Shown one piece after another: positions 1 through 8,698 of a DNA stretch of 64,000 nucleotides. Each line of letters begins with the position of its first letter. Within the stretch, counting starts at the first letter, position 1. The position numbers and the translations under genes are program-made. Source of the stretch: Parvularculaceae bacterium (GTDB lineage Bacteria > Pseudomonadota > Alphaproteobacteria > Caulobacterales > Parvularculaceae); assembly GCA_028284065.1 (NCBI GenBank), contig JANQSJ010000013.1:53538-117537 (forward strand), in the 5' to 3' direction. The notes beneath the pieces are model-generated. The model made no database searches. It had not been told where the DNA came from and saw nothing but the letters and a program-made list of their open reading frames with translations.

Positions 1-259
1 CGCGCGCGCCGTCAAGAGCGGCGCGTCCACTACAAAATGTCAGCGCCGCTATTCGCGTTTAAGCCCACAACGCGTGCTCCGGCGACCGACGCGCCTAAAT
101 AACCCACGCCGCGCCCGCGACGGAAGCGAAAAAGCGGCGGCTAATGCGGGTCGCAGCGAAAATGGATCGCCAGTTTCGCGCCGCCGCCCGAACAATCAAT
201 CCATTAGAGCCGTCTGCGCGGGTTCGCCTGAAGCGCAAAGGGCTGCGGCGGGCGCTTAC

Positions 260-550
260 TTAGTCAGGGAGATCCTTGTTGAGGCGCTCCCTTATTTCCT
301 TCCCGGCCTTGAAGAAGGGAGCGTATTTCTCGTCGATCTCCACCGGCTCGCCAGACCGAGGATTGCGTCCGACCCGCGGCGGACGGCGCTTCACCGAAAA
401 CGCCCCGAAGCCACGCAGCTCCACCCGGTCGCCGCGAATGAGCGCGTCTGAAATCTCCCCGAAGAAGATGCTGACAATGCGCTCCACGTCGCGGTGGAAA
501 AGATTCGGGTTCTCTTCGGCGAGCTTGTTGACCAGTTCAGACTTTATCAT
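260..550 (-). CDS. ihfB: Integration host factor subunit beta
   Basis: 96-residue DNA-bending protein of the HU/IHF family. With IhfA it forms the heterodimer that kinks DNA during replication, recombination and sigma54-type transcription. The sequence shows the family core: [10 protein letters not shown] at the N-terminus, the RGFGAFS turn near residue 45, and the [11 protein letters not shown] beta-arm around the conserved proline. Length matches the family. I start it at the ATG at 550 rather than 36 bases upstream because a GGAGGGGAGAAG ribosome site precedes it and family members begin with this Met-x-Lys-Ser. It is divergent from ubiE, with 236 bp between the two starts. No rpsA is next to it, although that is a common neighbour in alphaproteobacteria. 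Confidence 0.95.
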   Translation of the reverse strand: MIKSELVNKLAEENPNLFHRDVERIVSIFFGEISDALIRGDRVELRGFGAFSVKRRPPRVGRNPRSGEPVEIDEKYAPFFKAGKEIRERLNKDLPD

Positions 551-786
551 GCGCTTCTCCCCTCCACGCCCGCGCGAAACCCGCAATTGGAGCGGCGGAC
601 CGAACCGCCGGCGCCGTGAATTGCGACATGCGCCACCTCCGTCGCCCGGCCCGACTTCGGCGCCCCCAACGCCCCAAAGCCGAACGACAATGAAAAGTTT
701 GCAATTTCAATGCGTTACACTCTCGTATCAGGCATGCGGCGTCAAGCCGCTTCTCATTAAAACAATCGACGGATATCACCCCGCCC

Positions 787-1635
787 ATGCCCGCAGACGA
801 CGCCACCGATATGCGCCGAGGCGGTCCCGCTGTTCAGTCGGCGTCGGACGCGGCGAAAAACGCCCGCGAACAGAAAGCGTCCTTCGGATTTCGCGACGTG
901 GCGGCGGACGACAAGGCCGGTCTCGTGCGCGACGTTTTTGACTCCGTCGCGTCCCGATACGACCTGATGAACGATCTGATGTCCGGCGGCGCGCACCGGG
1001 TCTGGAAATCGATCCTGATCGACCGCATCGGCCCGCAACCCGGCCAGCGCCTGCTCGACATGGCCGGCGGCACCGGCGACGTCGCGGCCAGCTTCCTCAG
1101 GCGCGCGAACGAACGAGAAAACGCGAGGGGCGCCCCGCCCGCAGAAGCGATCGTTTGCGACGTGAACTTTGAAATGCTGCGCGCGGGACGCGCGCAGGCG
1201 TCGGACGGCGCGGCGGCGGCGCTCGGCGCGCGCTGGGTCTGTGGGGATGCGGAGGAAACGCCGCTGCCGGACGCCAGCGTCGACGCCTATACGATTTCCT
1301 TTGGCATAAGGAACGTAACCAACATCGCAAAGGCGCTGCGTGAAGCGCGCCGTGTGCTGAAGTTTGGGGGGCGGCTTTTCTGTCTTGAGTTCTCCCGGCC
1401 AACCGTCGCGGGCCTCAGGGCGGCGTATGACGCTTACTCTTTCAATGTTATTCCGCCGCTTGGGGAGGCGGTGACCGGCGACCGCGACAGCTACGCCTAT
1501 CTCGTCGAATCAATTCGCCGGTTCCCGGCGCAGGAGGCCTTTGCAGGCATGATCCGCGACGCCGGTTTCGCCCGCGTCAGATACGAAAACCTCACCGGCG
1601 GCGTCGCCGCAATTCATCACGGCGCAAAGATATAA
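787..1635 (+). CDS. ubiE: Ubiquinone/menaquinone C-methyltransferase
   Basis: SAM-dependent class I methyltransferase of 282 residues that C-methylates the benzoquinol ring in ubiquinone synthesis. The N-terminal [16 protein letters not shown] signature is present, followed by the SAM-binding [10 protein letters not shown] loop near residue 95 and the FGIRNV and LEFSRP motifs typical of UbiE. The first 35 residues form a poorly conserved extension, so an internal start such as the ATG at 811 is possible. ubiB follows after 3 bp, so the two are almost certainly co-transcribed and make a ubiquinone unit. Confidence 0.95.
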   Translation: MPADDATDMRRGGPAVQSASDAAKNAREQKASFGFRDVAADDKAGLVRDVFDSVASRYDLMNDLMSGGAHRVWKSILIDRIGPQPGQRLLDMAGGTGDVAASFLRRANERENARGAPPAEAIVCDVNFEMLRAGRAQASDGAAAALGARWVCGDAEETPLPDASVDAYTISFGIRNVTNIAKALREARRVLKFGGRLFCLEFSRPTVAGLRAAYDAYSFNVIPPLGEAVTGDRDSYAYLVESIRRFPAQEAFAGMIRDAGFARVRYENLTGGVAAIHHGAKI

Positions 1636-1638
1636 AAG

Positions 1639-3216
1639 ATGATCACCGCCGTCTCCGACTGGGCTCGTCTCGCGGCCGCCGGATTCCGGCTGACGCGGTA
1701 TGATGCGCTGATCCCGAAGGAGTTCGCCGACCAGCTGCCGGCCCCTTTGCGGCTCATGGGCGCGCTCCTGCGCATCGGCTCCGGCCGGCGAGCCAGGAAG
1801 GACGGGCGAAATCTGAGGCCGGGCGAACGCATGGCCGCAGCGTTCGAGTCCATGAGCCCGCCCTACGTGAAGCTCGGCCAGGTGATGGCCACCCGGCCGG
1901 ACATAATCGGTTTTGAAATGGCCGGCGATCTCGGACGCCTGCAGGACCGCATGCCGGCGTTCAGCCGCAAGGCGGCGATCGCGGAGATCGAGCGCGCGTT
2001 CGGTCGGCCGTGGACGGAATGCTATGCTGAATTCTCCGAACCGATCGCCGCGGCGTCGATCGCGCAGGTTCACCGGGCGAAGACGCTCGACGGCCGCGAC
2101 GTTGCGGTCAAGGTCCTCCGCCCCAGGATCGAACAGCGCGCGACGACGGAGTTCCGCGCGTTCATGCGCGCAGCGCATGTCGCAGAGGCCGTCTCGCGCC
2201 CGGCCCGCCGTCTTGAACCCGTCAAGTTTGTCGAGACCTTGCGGGATTCGGCCGCAATCGAGCTTGACCTTCGGATGGAGGCGGGCGCCGCATCCGCCAT
2301 CGCGGAAAGCCACAAGGACGACCCCCGCGTCGTTATTCCGGAAATCATCTGGCCGCTTTCGTCCCGACGCGTCCTGACGCTGGAATGGGTTGACGCGACG
2401 CCGGTCAACGACCTCGCCGCGCTCGACGCCGCAGGCCATGACCGCAAACGCCTCGCGGTCGACGTCCTGCAGATTTTTCTAACCCAGGCGCTGCACCACG
2501 GCTTCTTCCACGCCGACATGCACCAGGGGAATGTGATGATCCGGGAGGACGGCAAGATCGTCCTCATTGATTTCGGGATAATGGGCCGGCTCGACGAACT
2601 CGCCCGCCGCACCTTCGCGGAGATCATTCAGGGCTTCGTCACCCGAGACTATCAGCGTACGGCGAAAGCGCACTTCGACGCAGGCTACGTGCCGCCGCAT
2701 CATTCCCAGGACCAGTTCGCCCAGGCGTTGCGCGCCGTCGGCGAGCCGCTCTATGGCCGCAACGCGGCAAACATGGATATGTCCCGCGTCCTGCAACAGC
2801 TATTCGACGTCACCGACCTCTTCGATATGCACTTGCGGCCGGAACTTGTCCTCCTTCAGCGGACCATGGTCATCGTCGAAGGCGTCTCACGCACGCTCGA
2901 TCCTGAAATCAATCTCTGGGACGGCGCCGCGCCGATCGTGAAGGACTATGTGGCGGATCGGGTCGGCCCGCGCCGGCAGATCGAACGCCTGCGCGAGGCG
3001 ACGGAAAAGGCGCTCGACCTCGCCCCGCGCCTGCCGCAGTACATTGAGGACATTGGCGCGGTCGCCCACGGACTATCGGAGAACCCGGCGGCGGTCGGCC
3101 AGGGGCCCGGCGCCCGTGGGCCGGAAGCGCCGACTGGCGGCGCAGGCCGCACGCTCGCGCTCTGGGCGATCGCCGCCGCGATCGCCGGCCTCGCCGCCGT
3201 GCTGGCGTTCCGGTGA
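1639..3216 (+). CDS. ubiB: Ubiquinone biosynthesis protein, ABC1/UbiB atypical kinase
   Basis: 525-residue ABC1-family protein needed for ubiquinone synthesis, probably as an ATPase that helps extract lipid intermediates from the membrane. Visible motifs are the KxGQ-like KLGQVMATRPD, SIAQVH, the lysine in VKVLRP, the HADMHQGNVM catalytic loop and IDFGIMG metal site. A hydrophobic C-terminal segment (last 25 residues, LALWAIAAAIAGLAAVLAF) would anchor it in the membrane. It lies 3 bp downstream of ubiE. In many alphaproteobacteria coaBC follows directly; here an opposite-strand gene intervenes. Confidence 0.95.
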   Translation: MITAVSDWARLAAAGFRLTRYDALIPKEFADQLPAPLRLMGALLRIGSGRRARKDGRNLRPGERMAAAFESMSPPYVKLGQVMATRPDIIGFEMAGDLGRLQDRMPAFSRKAAIAEIERAFGRPWTECYAEFSEPIAAASIAQVHRAKTLDGRDVAVKVLRPRIEQRATTEFRAFMRAAHVAEAVSRPARRLEPVKFVETLRDSAAIELDLRMEAGAASAIAESHKDDPRVVIPEIIWPLSSRRVLTLEWVDATPVNDLAALDAAGHDRKRLAVDVLQIFLTQALHHGFFHADMHQGNVMIREDGKIVLIDFGIMGRLDELARRTFAEIIQGFVTRDYQRTAKAHFDAGYVPPHHSQDQFAQALRAVGEPLYGRNAANMDMSRVLQQLFDVTDLFDMHLRPELVLLQRTMVIVEGVSRTLDPEINLWDGAAPIVKDYVADRVGPRRQIERLREATEKALDLAPRLPQYIEDIGAVAHGLSENPAAVGQGPGARGPEAPTGGAGRTLALWAIAAAIAGLAAVLAFR

Positions 3217-3228
3217 GGGCCAGAACTA

Positions 3229-3260
3229 GCGGCGGCGAAAGCATCCGCCGCCGCGCTTTT
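3229..3260 (+). terminator. Possible Rho-independent terminator of ubiEB
   Basis: A GC-only stem (GCGGCGG pairing with CCGCCGC) with a 9-base loop, followed after CGCGC by TTTT, 13 bp after the ubiB stop. The T-tract is short and offset, so this is only plausible. Confidence 0.35.
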
Positions 3261-3282
3261 GCAGATCCGAACTCCCATCGTC

Positions 3283-4344
3283 TCAATCGAAGTCACAACT
3301 GAGCCAAGGCGCATTCGGATCGGCGAGCCGCGGCGCGATTAAGAAGCCCGCCCCGCGCAAGGCGGCCACGAGCGCAGTCCGGGCCGCCGGCCGCAGCGGC
3401 TCGTTTGATTGGCCAAGCGCCGAGACCGCCACCCAACCTGCGCCAGGCGCGCGCCGAACCTCCGCCATCGCGCCTGGCCAATCGCGATGTCCGCGATGCA
3501 CGCGATACCGATAGAGGTACGACTCACCGCGAAGGGTCGGCATCGCATAAGTTCGCGCGCAGTTGTTCAAGGCCTGCCCAGCCTCCACCATCTCCCGATG
3601 GGTCGTCAGGGGACGGAGCGCGCCGCCGCCGATAACCGGGATATCGCCAGCGACCGGCGGCGCAGGAAACGCCGCCGCCTCATAGTGGCGATCGATCCAG
3701 GCGCCTACGTCTTTCGGATCCATCGACTTCAACGACGCGAGAATGTCGCGATCGCTTAAGTCAGTGCGAACACGGCGAACGATGTCGATCGCGAACAAAA
3801 CCGTCGGGAGATGCGCCCGACGGGCCACGACCTCAACGATCGCGACCGCGCAGTACCCTTGCGGCAACTTCGAAAGGGTCCGCACGTCTCGGCGCGAGAT
3901 CCGGTTCATGTGCCGAAGGGTCTTCGCGGCTTGCGGATCACCCATCAGCGCGGCCAGCCGCCGATAAGTCGCCGGTCGCCATATGTCCCCGACAAAACGC
4001 TTCGACAGAGCGGCGAGCCCGCGCGGCGCGTCAGGCGCCGCACTCGCAAGAATCCTATCCCGCGGAGCTTGGCCAAGCCGCCGGCCGAAACCTGCGACCC
4101 GCGCTGGCGTCGCGCCTTCCGACCCCATCAACGCCACCATCAACGCGATGAAATGCGCCTCTGCCCGATCGATAATCAGCACCCGGCGCGCAAACTCCGC
4201 GTTCGCCGACGCGATCGTCGCAAGGTGAGGCGTCAGCCAGCCATACGCGCCGCCCAGCGCATGCCGAGCGTCAGTAAAGTCGGGAGCCGCGCCAGACCGA
4301 AGCGCGTCGGCCCCGTCCGCGGGCGAGCGAAATTCAAAGGACAT
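3283..4344 (-). CDS. PcfJ-like domain protein, function unknown
   Basis: 353-residue cytoplasmic protein with no signal peptide or membrane segment. The C-terminal half resembles the PcfJ domain: an ALNNCARTYA stretch near residue 257, then GESYLYRYRVH, a conserved acidic MAEVRR strand and VSALGQSNEPL. That order (N-C-x-x-Y, G-x-x-x-L-x-x-R, E, G-x-x-N) is what PcfJ-type proteins share. PcfJ is known from conjugative plasmids but has no settled function, so none is assigned here. The N-terminal 200 residues are helical with no recognised fold. It sits on the opposite strand between ubiB and coaBC, an unusual place. The domain call rests on motif recognition only. Confidence 0.6.
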   Translation of the reverse strand: MSFEFRSPADGADALRSGAAPDFTDARHALGGAYGWLTPHLATIASANAEFARRVLIIDRAEAHFIALMVALMGSEGATPARVAGFGRRLGQAPRDRILASAAPDAPRGLAALSKRFVGDIWRPATYRRLAALMGDPQAAKTLRHMNRISRRDVRTLSKLPQGYCAVAIVEVVARRAHLPTVLFAIDIVRRVRTDLSDRDILASLKSMDPKDVGAWIDRHYEAAAFPAPPVAGDIPVIGGGALRPLTTHREMVEAGQALNNCARTYAMPTLRGESYLYRYRVHRGHRDWPGAMAEVRRAPGAGWVAVSALGQSNEPLRPAARTALVAALRGAGFLIAPRLADPNAPWLSCDFD

Positions 4345-4680
4345 CGGTCCTCTCCTTCGTATCCGGACAGCCGTTCGCCAGACGGCGTTTCGCCGCCGCA
4401 GCGATTTTTCAGGTCTATCGGATGGACATTTCAGGGCGACGCCGTTCTCGCGTCGCCGCTCGCCCGAAGGAGGGACGAGAAGCGCGCGTCAGACGTCGGA
4501 TCGTTTAAACTTTCCGCAACTGCGCATGCATGTCTCCTAGTTTGGCGCTCCGTCACGCCAAGGTCGGCGAAGTAACGAATTGGCTTCGACAACGCAAGCA
4601 AAATATAACGACCGCGGAGCTAGATTCAGGCGAAGACATGCCCATTTCGAAACTGCGCCAAATGCCCTATTCTCAGAACC
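4345..4680. other. Divergent intergenic region upstream of coaBC
   Basis: 336 bp without a supported gene between the starts of the PcfJ-like gene and coaBC. It contains a short inverted repeat (CGACGC-CGTTCTC-GCGTCG near 4438-4456). The right part, from about 4540 to 4680, is clearly more A+T-rich than its surroundings and probably holds the coaBC promoter. No convincing -35/-10 pair or ribosome site stood out. Confidence 0.4.
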
Positions 4681-5901
4681 ATGTCAGATCGTTCCGTTCT
4701 CCTTATCATCGGCGGCGGCGTCGCCGCCTATAAATGCCTTGAGCTTATTCGCCTGCTGGCGAAGCGGGGAATCGGCGCGCGGGCGATCCTGACGCGGGCC
4801 GGCGCGGAGTTCGTGACGCCGCTTTCGGTCGGCGCGCTGACTGGCGATAAGGTCTATACGGAGCTATTTGATCTCACCGCCGAAGCCGAAATGGGCCATA
4901 TCGAGCTGTCGCGGTCGGTGGACCTCGTCGTAGTCGCGCCGGCGACCGCAGACCTTCTCGCCAAGGCGGCGAACGGACACGCGAACGATCTCGCCTCGAC
5001 CGCGATCCTCGCCACCGACAAGCCCGTTCTTTATGCGCCGGCGATGAATGTGCGCATGTGGGAGCATAAGGCGACGCAGCGGAATCTCCGTCAGCTAGGG
5101 GACGACGGCGCGCTCTTCGTCGGGCCGGACGAAGGCGATATGGCGTGCGGCGAGTTCGGACACGGACGGCTCGCCGAACCGCCCGTCATCGTTGAGGCGA
5201 TCGAAGCGGCGCTGTCCGGCGGCGCCCGGCCCCTCACAGGACGCCGCGTACTGGTGACGGCCGGGCCGACGCATGAACCGCTGGACCCCGTGCGCTATGT
5301 CGCGAACAGATCCTCCGGCAAGCAGGGCTACGCCATTGCGGGGGCGCTCGCCCGTCTCGGCGCGGACGTCACCCTTGTCTCCGGCCCGGTCGCGCTCGAC
5401 GCGCCGGCGGGCGTGTCCCTCGCGCGGGTGGAGACCGCGCGCGAGATGCTCGCCGCAAGCGAAGCCGCCCTGCCCGTCGAATGCGCCGTCATGTGCGCGG
5501 CGGTTTCCGACTATCGTCCGGAAATCGAAACCAGCCACAAGATCAAAAAGGACCGCGGCGGCCTCACAAATATTCCGCTGACGGAAAATCCCGACATACT
5601 ACAGACGATCGCCCATCTGCCGGAGGGCGAGCGGCCGCGGCTCGTTATCGGCTTTGCGGCGGAGACGGACGATGTCGTCGCCTACGCGCGCACCAAGCGC
5701 GAGCGCAAGAATTGCGACTGGATGGTGGCGAACGACGTGTCGGAGGCCGGCCATGGCGTCATGGGCGGCGACGTCAACGAAATCACGATCATTGATGGCG
5801 AGGGCGAGGAGACGTGGCCGGCGATGCCGAAGGAGGCAGTTGCGGCGCGCCTCGCCGCGCGCATCGCCGACGCGCTGGGGCAGAAGGGCCGCCAGACCTA
5901 G
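4681..5901 (+). CDS. coaBC: Bifunctional phosphopantothenoylcysteine decarboxylase/phosphopantothenate-cysteine ligase
   Basis: 406-residue two-domain enzyme of coenzyme A synthesis. CoaB couples cysteine to 4-phosphopantothenate and CoaC then decarboxylates it with FMN. The N-terminal flavoprotein domain shows IGGGVAAYK, an active-site His in the MGHIELSR region and PAMNVRMWE. The C-terminal synthetase has VTAGPTHEPLDPVRY, NRSSGKQGYAIA, AAVSDYRP and the KIKKD lysine motif. No obvious Shine-Dalgarno precedes the ATG. The last four bases overlap the end of convergent grpE. Confidence 0.95.
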   Translation: MSDRSVLLIIGGGVAAYKCLELIRLLAKRGIGARAILTRAGAEFVTPLSVGALTGDKVYTELFDLTAEAEMGHIELSRSVDLVVVAPATADLLAKAANGHANDLASTAILATDKPVLYAPAMNVRMWEHKATQRNLRQLGDDGALFVGPDEGDMACGEFGHGRLAEPPVIVEAIEAALSGGARPLTGRRVLVTAGPTHEPLDPVRYVANRSSGKQGYAIAGALARLGADVTLVSGPVALDAPAGVSLARVETAREMLAASEAALPVECAVMCAAVSDYRPEIETSHKIKKDRGGLTNIPLTENPDILQTIAHLPEGERPRLVIGFAAETDDVVAYARTKRERKNCDWMVANDVSEAGHGVMGGDVNEITIIDGEGEETWPAMPKEAVAARLAARIADALGQKGRQT

Positions 5902-6545
5902 ACTCTGGTGTCGACCCGCGGCCCGCCCTCGTCATCTGGACCGTCGCCGCCCCCGTCGCCCGAGGCGGTTCCGCCGCCCGTGGACACGATGACCATCGCA
6001 GCGCGGAGCACGCGATCGCCAAGCACGAAGCCGGTCTGCGCGGTCTGCGCCACATGGCCGGCCGGAACGCCGTCCGCCGGAGCCTGGGCGACCGCCTGAT
6101 GGAGATTGGGATCGAAGCGTTCGCCGGTGGGATCGAGCCGCGAGACGCCGTGACGCTCCAATACCGTCAGAAGCTCTTTCTCGGTCATGCGGACGCCGGT
6201 GACGAGCCCCTGAAGGCCGTCATCCGTCAGCTCCGAGACGCTTTGAGGCGTCGAAGCGAGCGCGCGTTCGAAATTGTCCGCGACGGAAAGGAGATCCCTG
6301 GCGAAGCTCGCAATGGCGTAAGCGCCGGTCTCCGCCTTCTCCCGCTCAGCGCGCCGACGCGTGTTTTCGAGTTCGGCGGCGGTCCGCAAAAGCTGGTCGT
6401 TCAGCCGCTCGATTTCGTCCTGCAACGCGCCTGTCGCGGCGCGGGCGATCGCCTCGACGTCGTCCTCTGCGCGGCGGGTCGGCGACGTCTTATCGTCGCC
6501 GCCGTTCTCTTGCCCTGCGTTCACTTCGTATTCGTTATCGCCCAT
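5898..6545 (-). CDS. grpE: Nucleotide exchange factor GrpE
   Basis: 215-residue co-chaperone that releases ADP from DnaK. It shows a long N-terminal coiled coil (DEIERLNDQLLRTAAELENTRRR) and the GrpE beta domain with GERFDPNLHQAV and GFVLGDRVLRAAMVIVS. The C-terminal tail is a low-complexity Gly/Asp-rich stretch. I chose the ATG at 6545; the longer reading from 6614 would translate the tandem repeat described separately and has no ribosome site. It is downstream of hrcA on the same strand, 140 bp away, so the two may form a heat-shock unit. dnaK and dnaJ lie about 55 kb away. Confidence 0.93.
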   Translation of the reverse strand: MGDNEYEVNAGQENGGDDKTSPTRRAEDDVEAIARAATGALQDEIERLNDQLLRTAAELENTRRRAEREKAETGAYAIASFARDLLSVADNFERALASTPQSVSELTDDGLQGLVTGVRMTEKELLTVLERHGVSRLDPTGERFDPNLHQAVAQAPADGVPAGHVAQTAQTGFVLGDRVLRAAMVIVSTGGGTASGDGGGDGPDDEGGPRVDTRV

Positions 6546-6548
6546 TTG

Positions 6549-6581
6549 CACGTTCGTCGTTAGAGACACGTTCGTCGTTAG
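6549..6581 (-). repeat. Tandem 15-bp direct repeat in the grpE leader
   Basis: Two perfect copies of CACGTTCGTCGTTAG (as read on the plus strand) at 6549-6563 and 6567-6581, 18 bp apart. They end 3 bp upstream of the grpE start codon. The position suggests a duplicated operator, a translational control site or a simple slippage duplication. It is not the CIRCE sequence. Confidence 0.8.
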
Positions 6582-6640
6582 TGAAAGGCACCGGCGCGAA
6601 AGATCGCCAGACATTGGCGGCGCCCCGTCGGCGACCTTGC

Positions 6641-6669
6641 CATGTACGCAGGAGCGGCGGCGTTTTCAA
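6641..6669 (-). promoter_or_regulatory. Candidate promoter for grpE
   Basis: On the minus strand TTGAAA (6669-6664) is followed after 17 bp by TACATG (6646-6641), about 100 bp upstream of the grpE start and just after the end of hrcA. The -35 matches both sigma70 and sigma32 patterns (the latter prefer CTTGAA). It could give grpE transcription independent of hrcA. Motif-based only. Confidence 0.35.
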
Positions 6670-6685
6670 CTGCGCTAGGGGCGGC

Positions 6686-7732
6686 TCACTCCCCGCCGCC
6701 GGCGCGCCCGAGCACGCGCGACACCGCGTCGGCGCTGTAGTTAACGATCGGCACGATCCGCGCATAGTTAAGGCGCGTCGGCCCCAGAACCGCCAGAACG
6801 CCTACTATGGCGTTCGACTGGTCGCGATAGGGCGCGGCGATGACCGACGAGCCGCTGAGCGAAAAGAGGCGGTTCTCCGAGCCGATAAACACTTTGACGC
6901 CCTCGCCGCCCTTGGCCGCATTGAGGACGTCGATGACGTCCCGCTTGCGCTCCAGGTCATCAAAGAGCATTCGGACCCGCTCCAGGTCCTCTTCAGCCGC
7001 CTCGTCGAGAAGCCGCCCGCGGCCCCTGACAATGAGGCTTGAGCGTTCGCCCTCGGTAAGATCGGCGACCCCGTCACGCACAAGCCGCGACGTCAATTCA
7101 TCAAGCTCCGCCTCGTTGCTGGCGACCTCGCCGAGAATCTGCTCGCGCATCTCGCCGAGCGACTTGCCGCGCAGACGCGCGGAGAGATAGTTGCCCGCCG
7201 AAATAAGCGACGAGGGCGGCAGGTCCGCCGGCGTCGACATGACGCGGTTTTCCACCCGGCCGTCCTCATAGACGAGTATCGCCAACGCTTCGGCGGGCGA
7301 CGTCGCGACAAACTCCACATGGCGAAGCTGGCCTTCGCTCTTCGGCGCAACGACAAGGCTCGCGGTCTGCGTGAGGCCGGAAAGGCGGGCCGCCGCCTGC
7401 TCTAGGACGCTGTCGCCGTCGCCGGGCGCGGCCGAGACGTCGAGAGCGCGGCGTTCGCCGTCGGTTAGGTCGCCGAGCTGCATCAGGCCGTCAACGAACA
7501 GCCTGAGGCCGAACTCGGTCGGCAGCCGCCCCGCCGAGACATGGGGCGAAAAAAGCAGCCCCATATCCGTCAGGTCCGCCATGACGTTTCGGATCGTCGC
7601 CGCGGAGACATCGAGCCCGTCGCCGTGAGACAGGGTGCGCGAGCCCACCGGCTCGCCCGTCTCAAGGTAGGTCTCGACGATCCGGCGGAAGACGTCCCGC
7701 GCGCGCGCGTCCATGTCCGAAAGAACGCTCAT
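6686..7732 (-). CDS. hrcA: Heat-inducible transcriptional repressor HrcA
   Basis: 348-residue repressor that binds CIRCE operators and silences chaperone genes until heat stress. The N-terminal winged helix includes VGSRTLSH and VSAATIRNVMADLTDMG. The family C-terminal motifs ENRLFSLSGSSVIAAPY and VGVLAVLGPTRLNYARI are present. The start at 7732 (MSVLSDMDAR) is preferred to the 54-base longer reading, whose extra N-terminus is not typical. It is divergent from rph (119 bp apart) and upstream of grpE. No CIRCE element was found in this window, so its targets probably lie elsewhere. Confidence 0.94.
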   Translation of the reverse strand: MSVLSDMDARARDVFRRIVETYLETGEPVGSRTLSHGDGLDVSAATIRNVMADLTDMGLLFSPHVSAGRLPTEFGLRLFVDGLMQLGDLTDGERRALDVSAAPGDGDSVLEQAAARLSGLTQTASLVVAPKSEGQLRHVEFVATSPAEALAILVYEDGRVENRVMSTPADLPPSSLISAGNYLSARLRGKSLGEMREQILGEVASNEAELDELTSRLVRDGVADLTEGERSSLIVRGRGRLLDEAAEEDLERVRMLFDDLERKRDVIDVLNAAKGGEGVKVFIGSENRLFSLSGSSVIAAPYRDQSNAIVGVLAVLGPTRLNYARIVPIVNYSADAVSRVLGRAGGGE

Positions 7733-7851
7733 GGGCTGAAAATAAGCCGCGCCGGCCCAAGACGGAAGCGTCGCGCCGCTCGACAAGGCCGCGCCGCGGG
7801 AGTAGGCCCCGGCGCTGACGTCTAGAACCCCTGTCCAGGAGGAAATCCGCC

Positions 7852-8568
7852 ATGCGCCCGTCCGGCCGCAGCTTCAACGAATTGCGCTCCGTCTCTCTGG
7901 AGGCGGGCTACGCGCCGCAGGCGGAAGGCTCCTGCCTCGTCAAATTTGGGAATACCCATGTCCTGTGCACCGCCTCTTGGGACGAGACGACGCCGCCCTG
8001 GCTGCGCGGACAGGGCCGCGGCTGGGTGACGGCGGAATACGGCATGCTGCCGCGCTCCACCCATGAACGTACCCGCCGGGAGGCCAAGAAAGGACAATCC
8101 GGCCGGACCCAGGAAATTCAGCGCCTTATCGGCCGGGCCCTGCGCGCCGTCGTCGACCTGCAGGCGCTCGGCGAGCGACAGATCCTGATCGACTGCGACG
8201 TCCTGCGCGCGGACGGCGGCACGCGGACCGCGAGCGTCACCGGCGCCTATGTGGCGCTCGCGCAGTGCTGCGCCTGGGCCGCTCGGGACGGCGTCATCAA
8301 GGAGAACCCGATCCGCGACAGCGTCGCGGCGATTTCTTGCGGCCTCGTATCCGGCGCGCCGGCGGTCGACCTCGACTATCAAGAGGACTCATCCGCGGAC
8401 GCGGATATGAACTTCGTCGTCACCGGCTCCGGAGGGCTCGTCGAAGTCCAGGGGACCGCCGAAGGCGCGCCGTTTTCCGACGAACAGCTTCACGCGCTGG
8501 TCGCGCTCGCCAAGGCCGCCTGCGACGAACTCAAAGGCCACCAAGAAGCGGCGCTCGGCGACAGGTAA
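7852..8568 (+). CDS. rph: Ribonuclease PH
   Basis: 238-residue phosphorolytic 3'-5' exoribonuclease that trims tRNA 3' ends. It begins [12 protein letters not shown] and carries [19 protein letters not shown], the [19 protein letters not shown] active-site region and [10 protein letters not shown], all standard for the family at standard length. The ribosome site AGGAGGAAATCCGCC precedes the ATG. It is divergent from hrcA, an arrangement common in alphaproteobacteria, and is followed by a clear terminator. Confidence 0.96.
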   Translation: MRPSGRSFNELRSVSLEAGYAPQAEGSCLVKFGNTHVLCTASWDETTPPWLRGQGRGWVTAEYGMLPRSTHERTRREAKKGQSGRTQEIQRLIGRALRAVVDLQALGERQILIDCDVLRADGGTRTASVTGAYVALAQCCAWAARDGVIKENPIRDSVAAISCGLVSGAPAVDLDYQEDSSADADMNFVVTGSGGLVEVQGTAEGAPFSDEQLHALVALAKAACDELKGHQEAALGDR

Positions 8569-8601
8569 TCAGACATTCGTCTCCACTCGACGATATGGTT
8601 C

Positions 8602-8634
8602 AGGCTCTTTCAAACAGGCTCAAAGAGCCTTTTT
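8602..8634 (+). terminator. Rho-independent terminator of rph
   Basis: Perfect 9-bp stem AGGCTCTTT (8602-8610) with AAAGAGCCT (8622-8630), an 11-base loop, then TTTT. It lies 33 bp after the rph stop codon. Confidence 0.85.
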
Positions 8635-8698
8635 GCGTTAACCGCATTGGCGTAAGACGGGTCGCCTCAGAAATCGCACCAATGCAGGATCGAACCGA

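Noticed and set aside
5898..6614. Longer GrpE starting at 6614
   Set aside because: The added residues are a translation of the tandem leader repeat and no ribosome site precedes that ATG.
5890..7860. CIRCE operator near hrcA or grpE
   Set aside because: No TTAGCACTC-N9-GAGTGCTAA or close variant was found on either strand.
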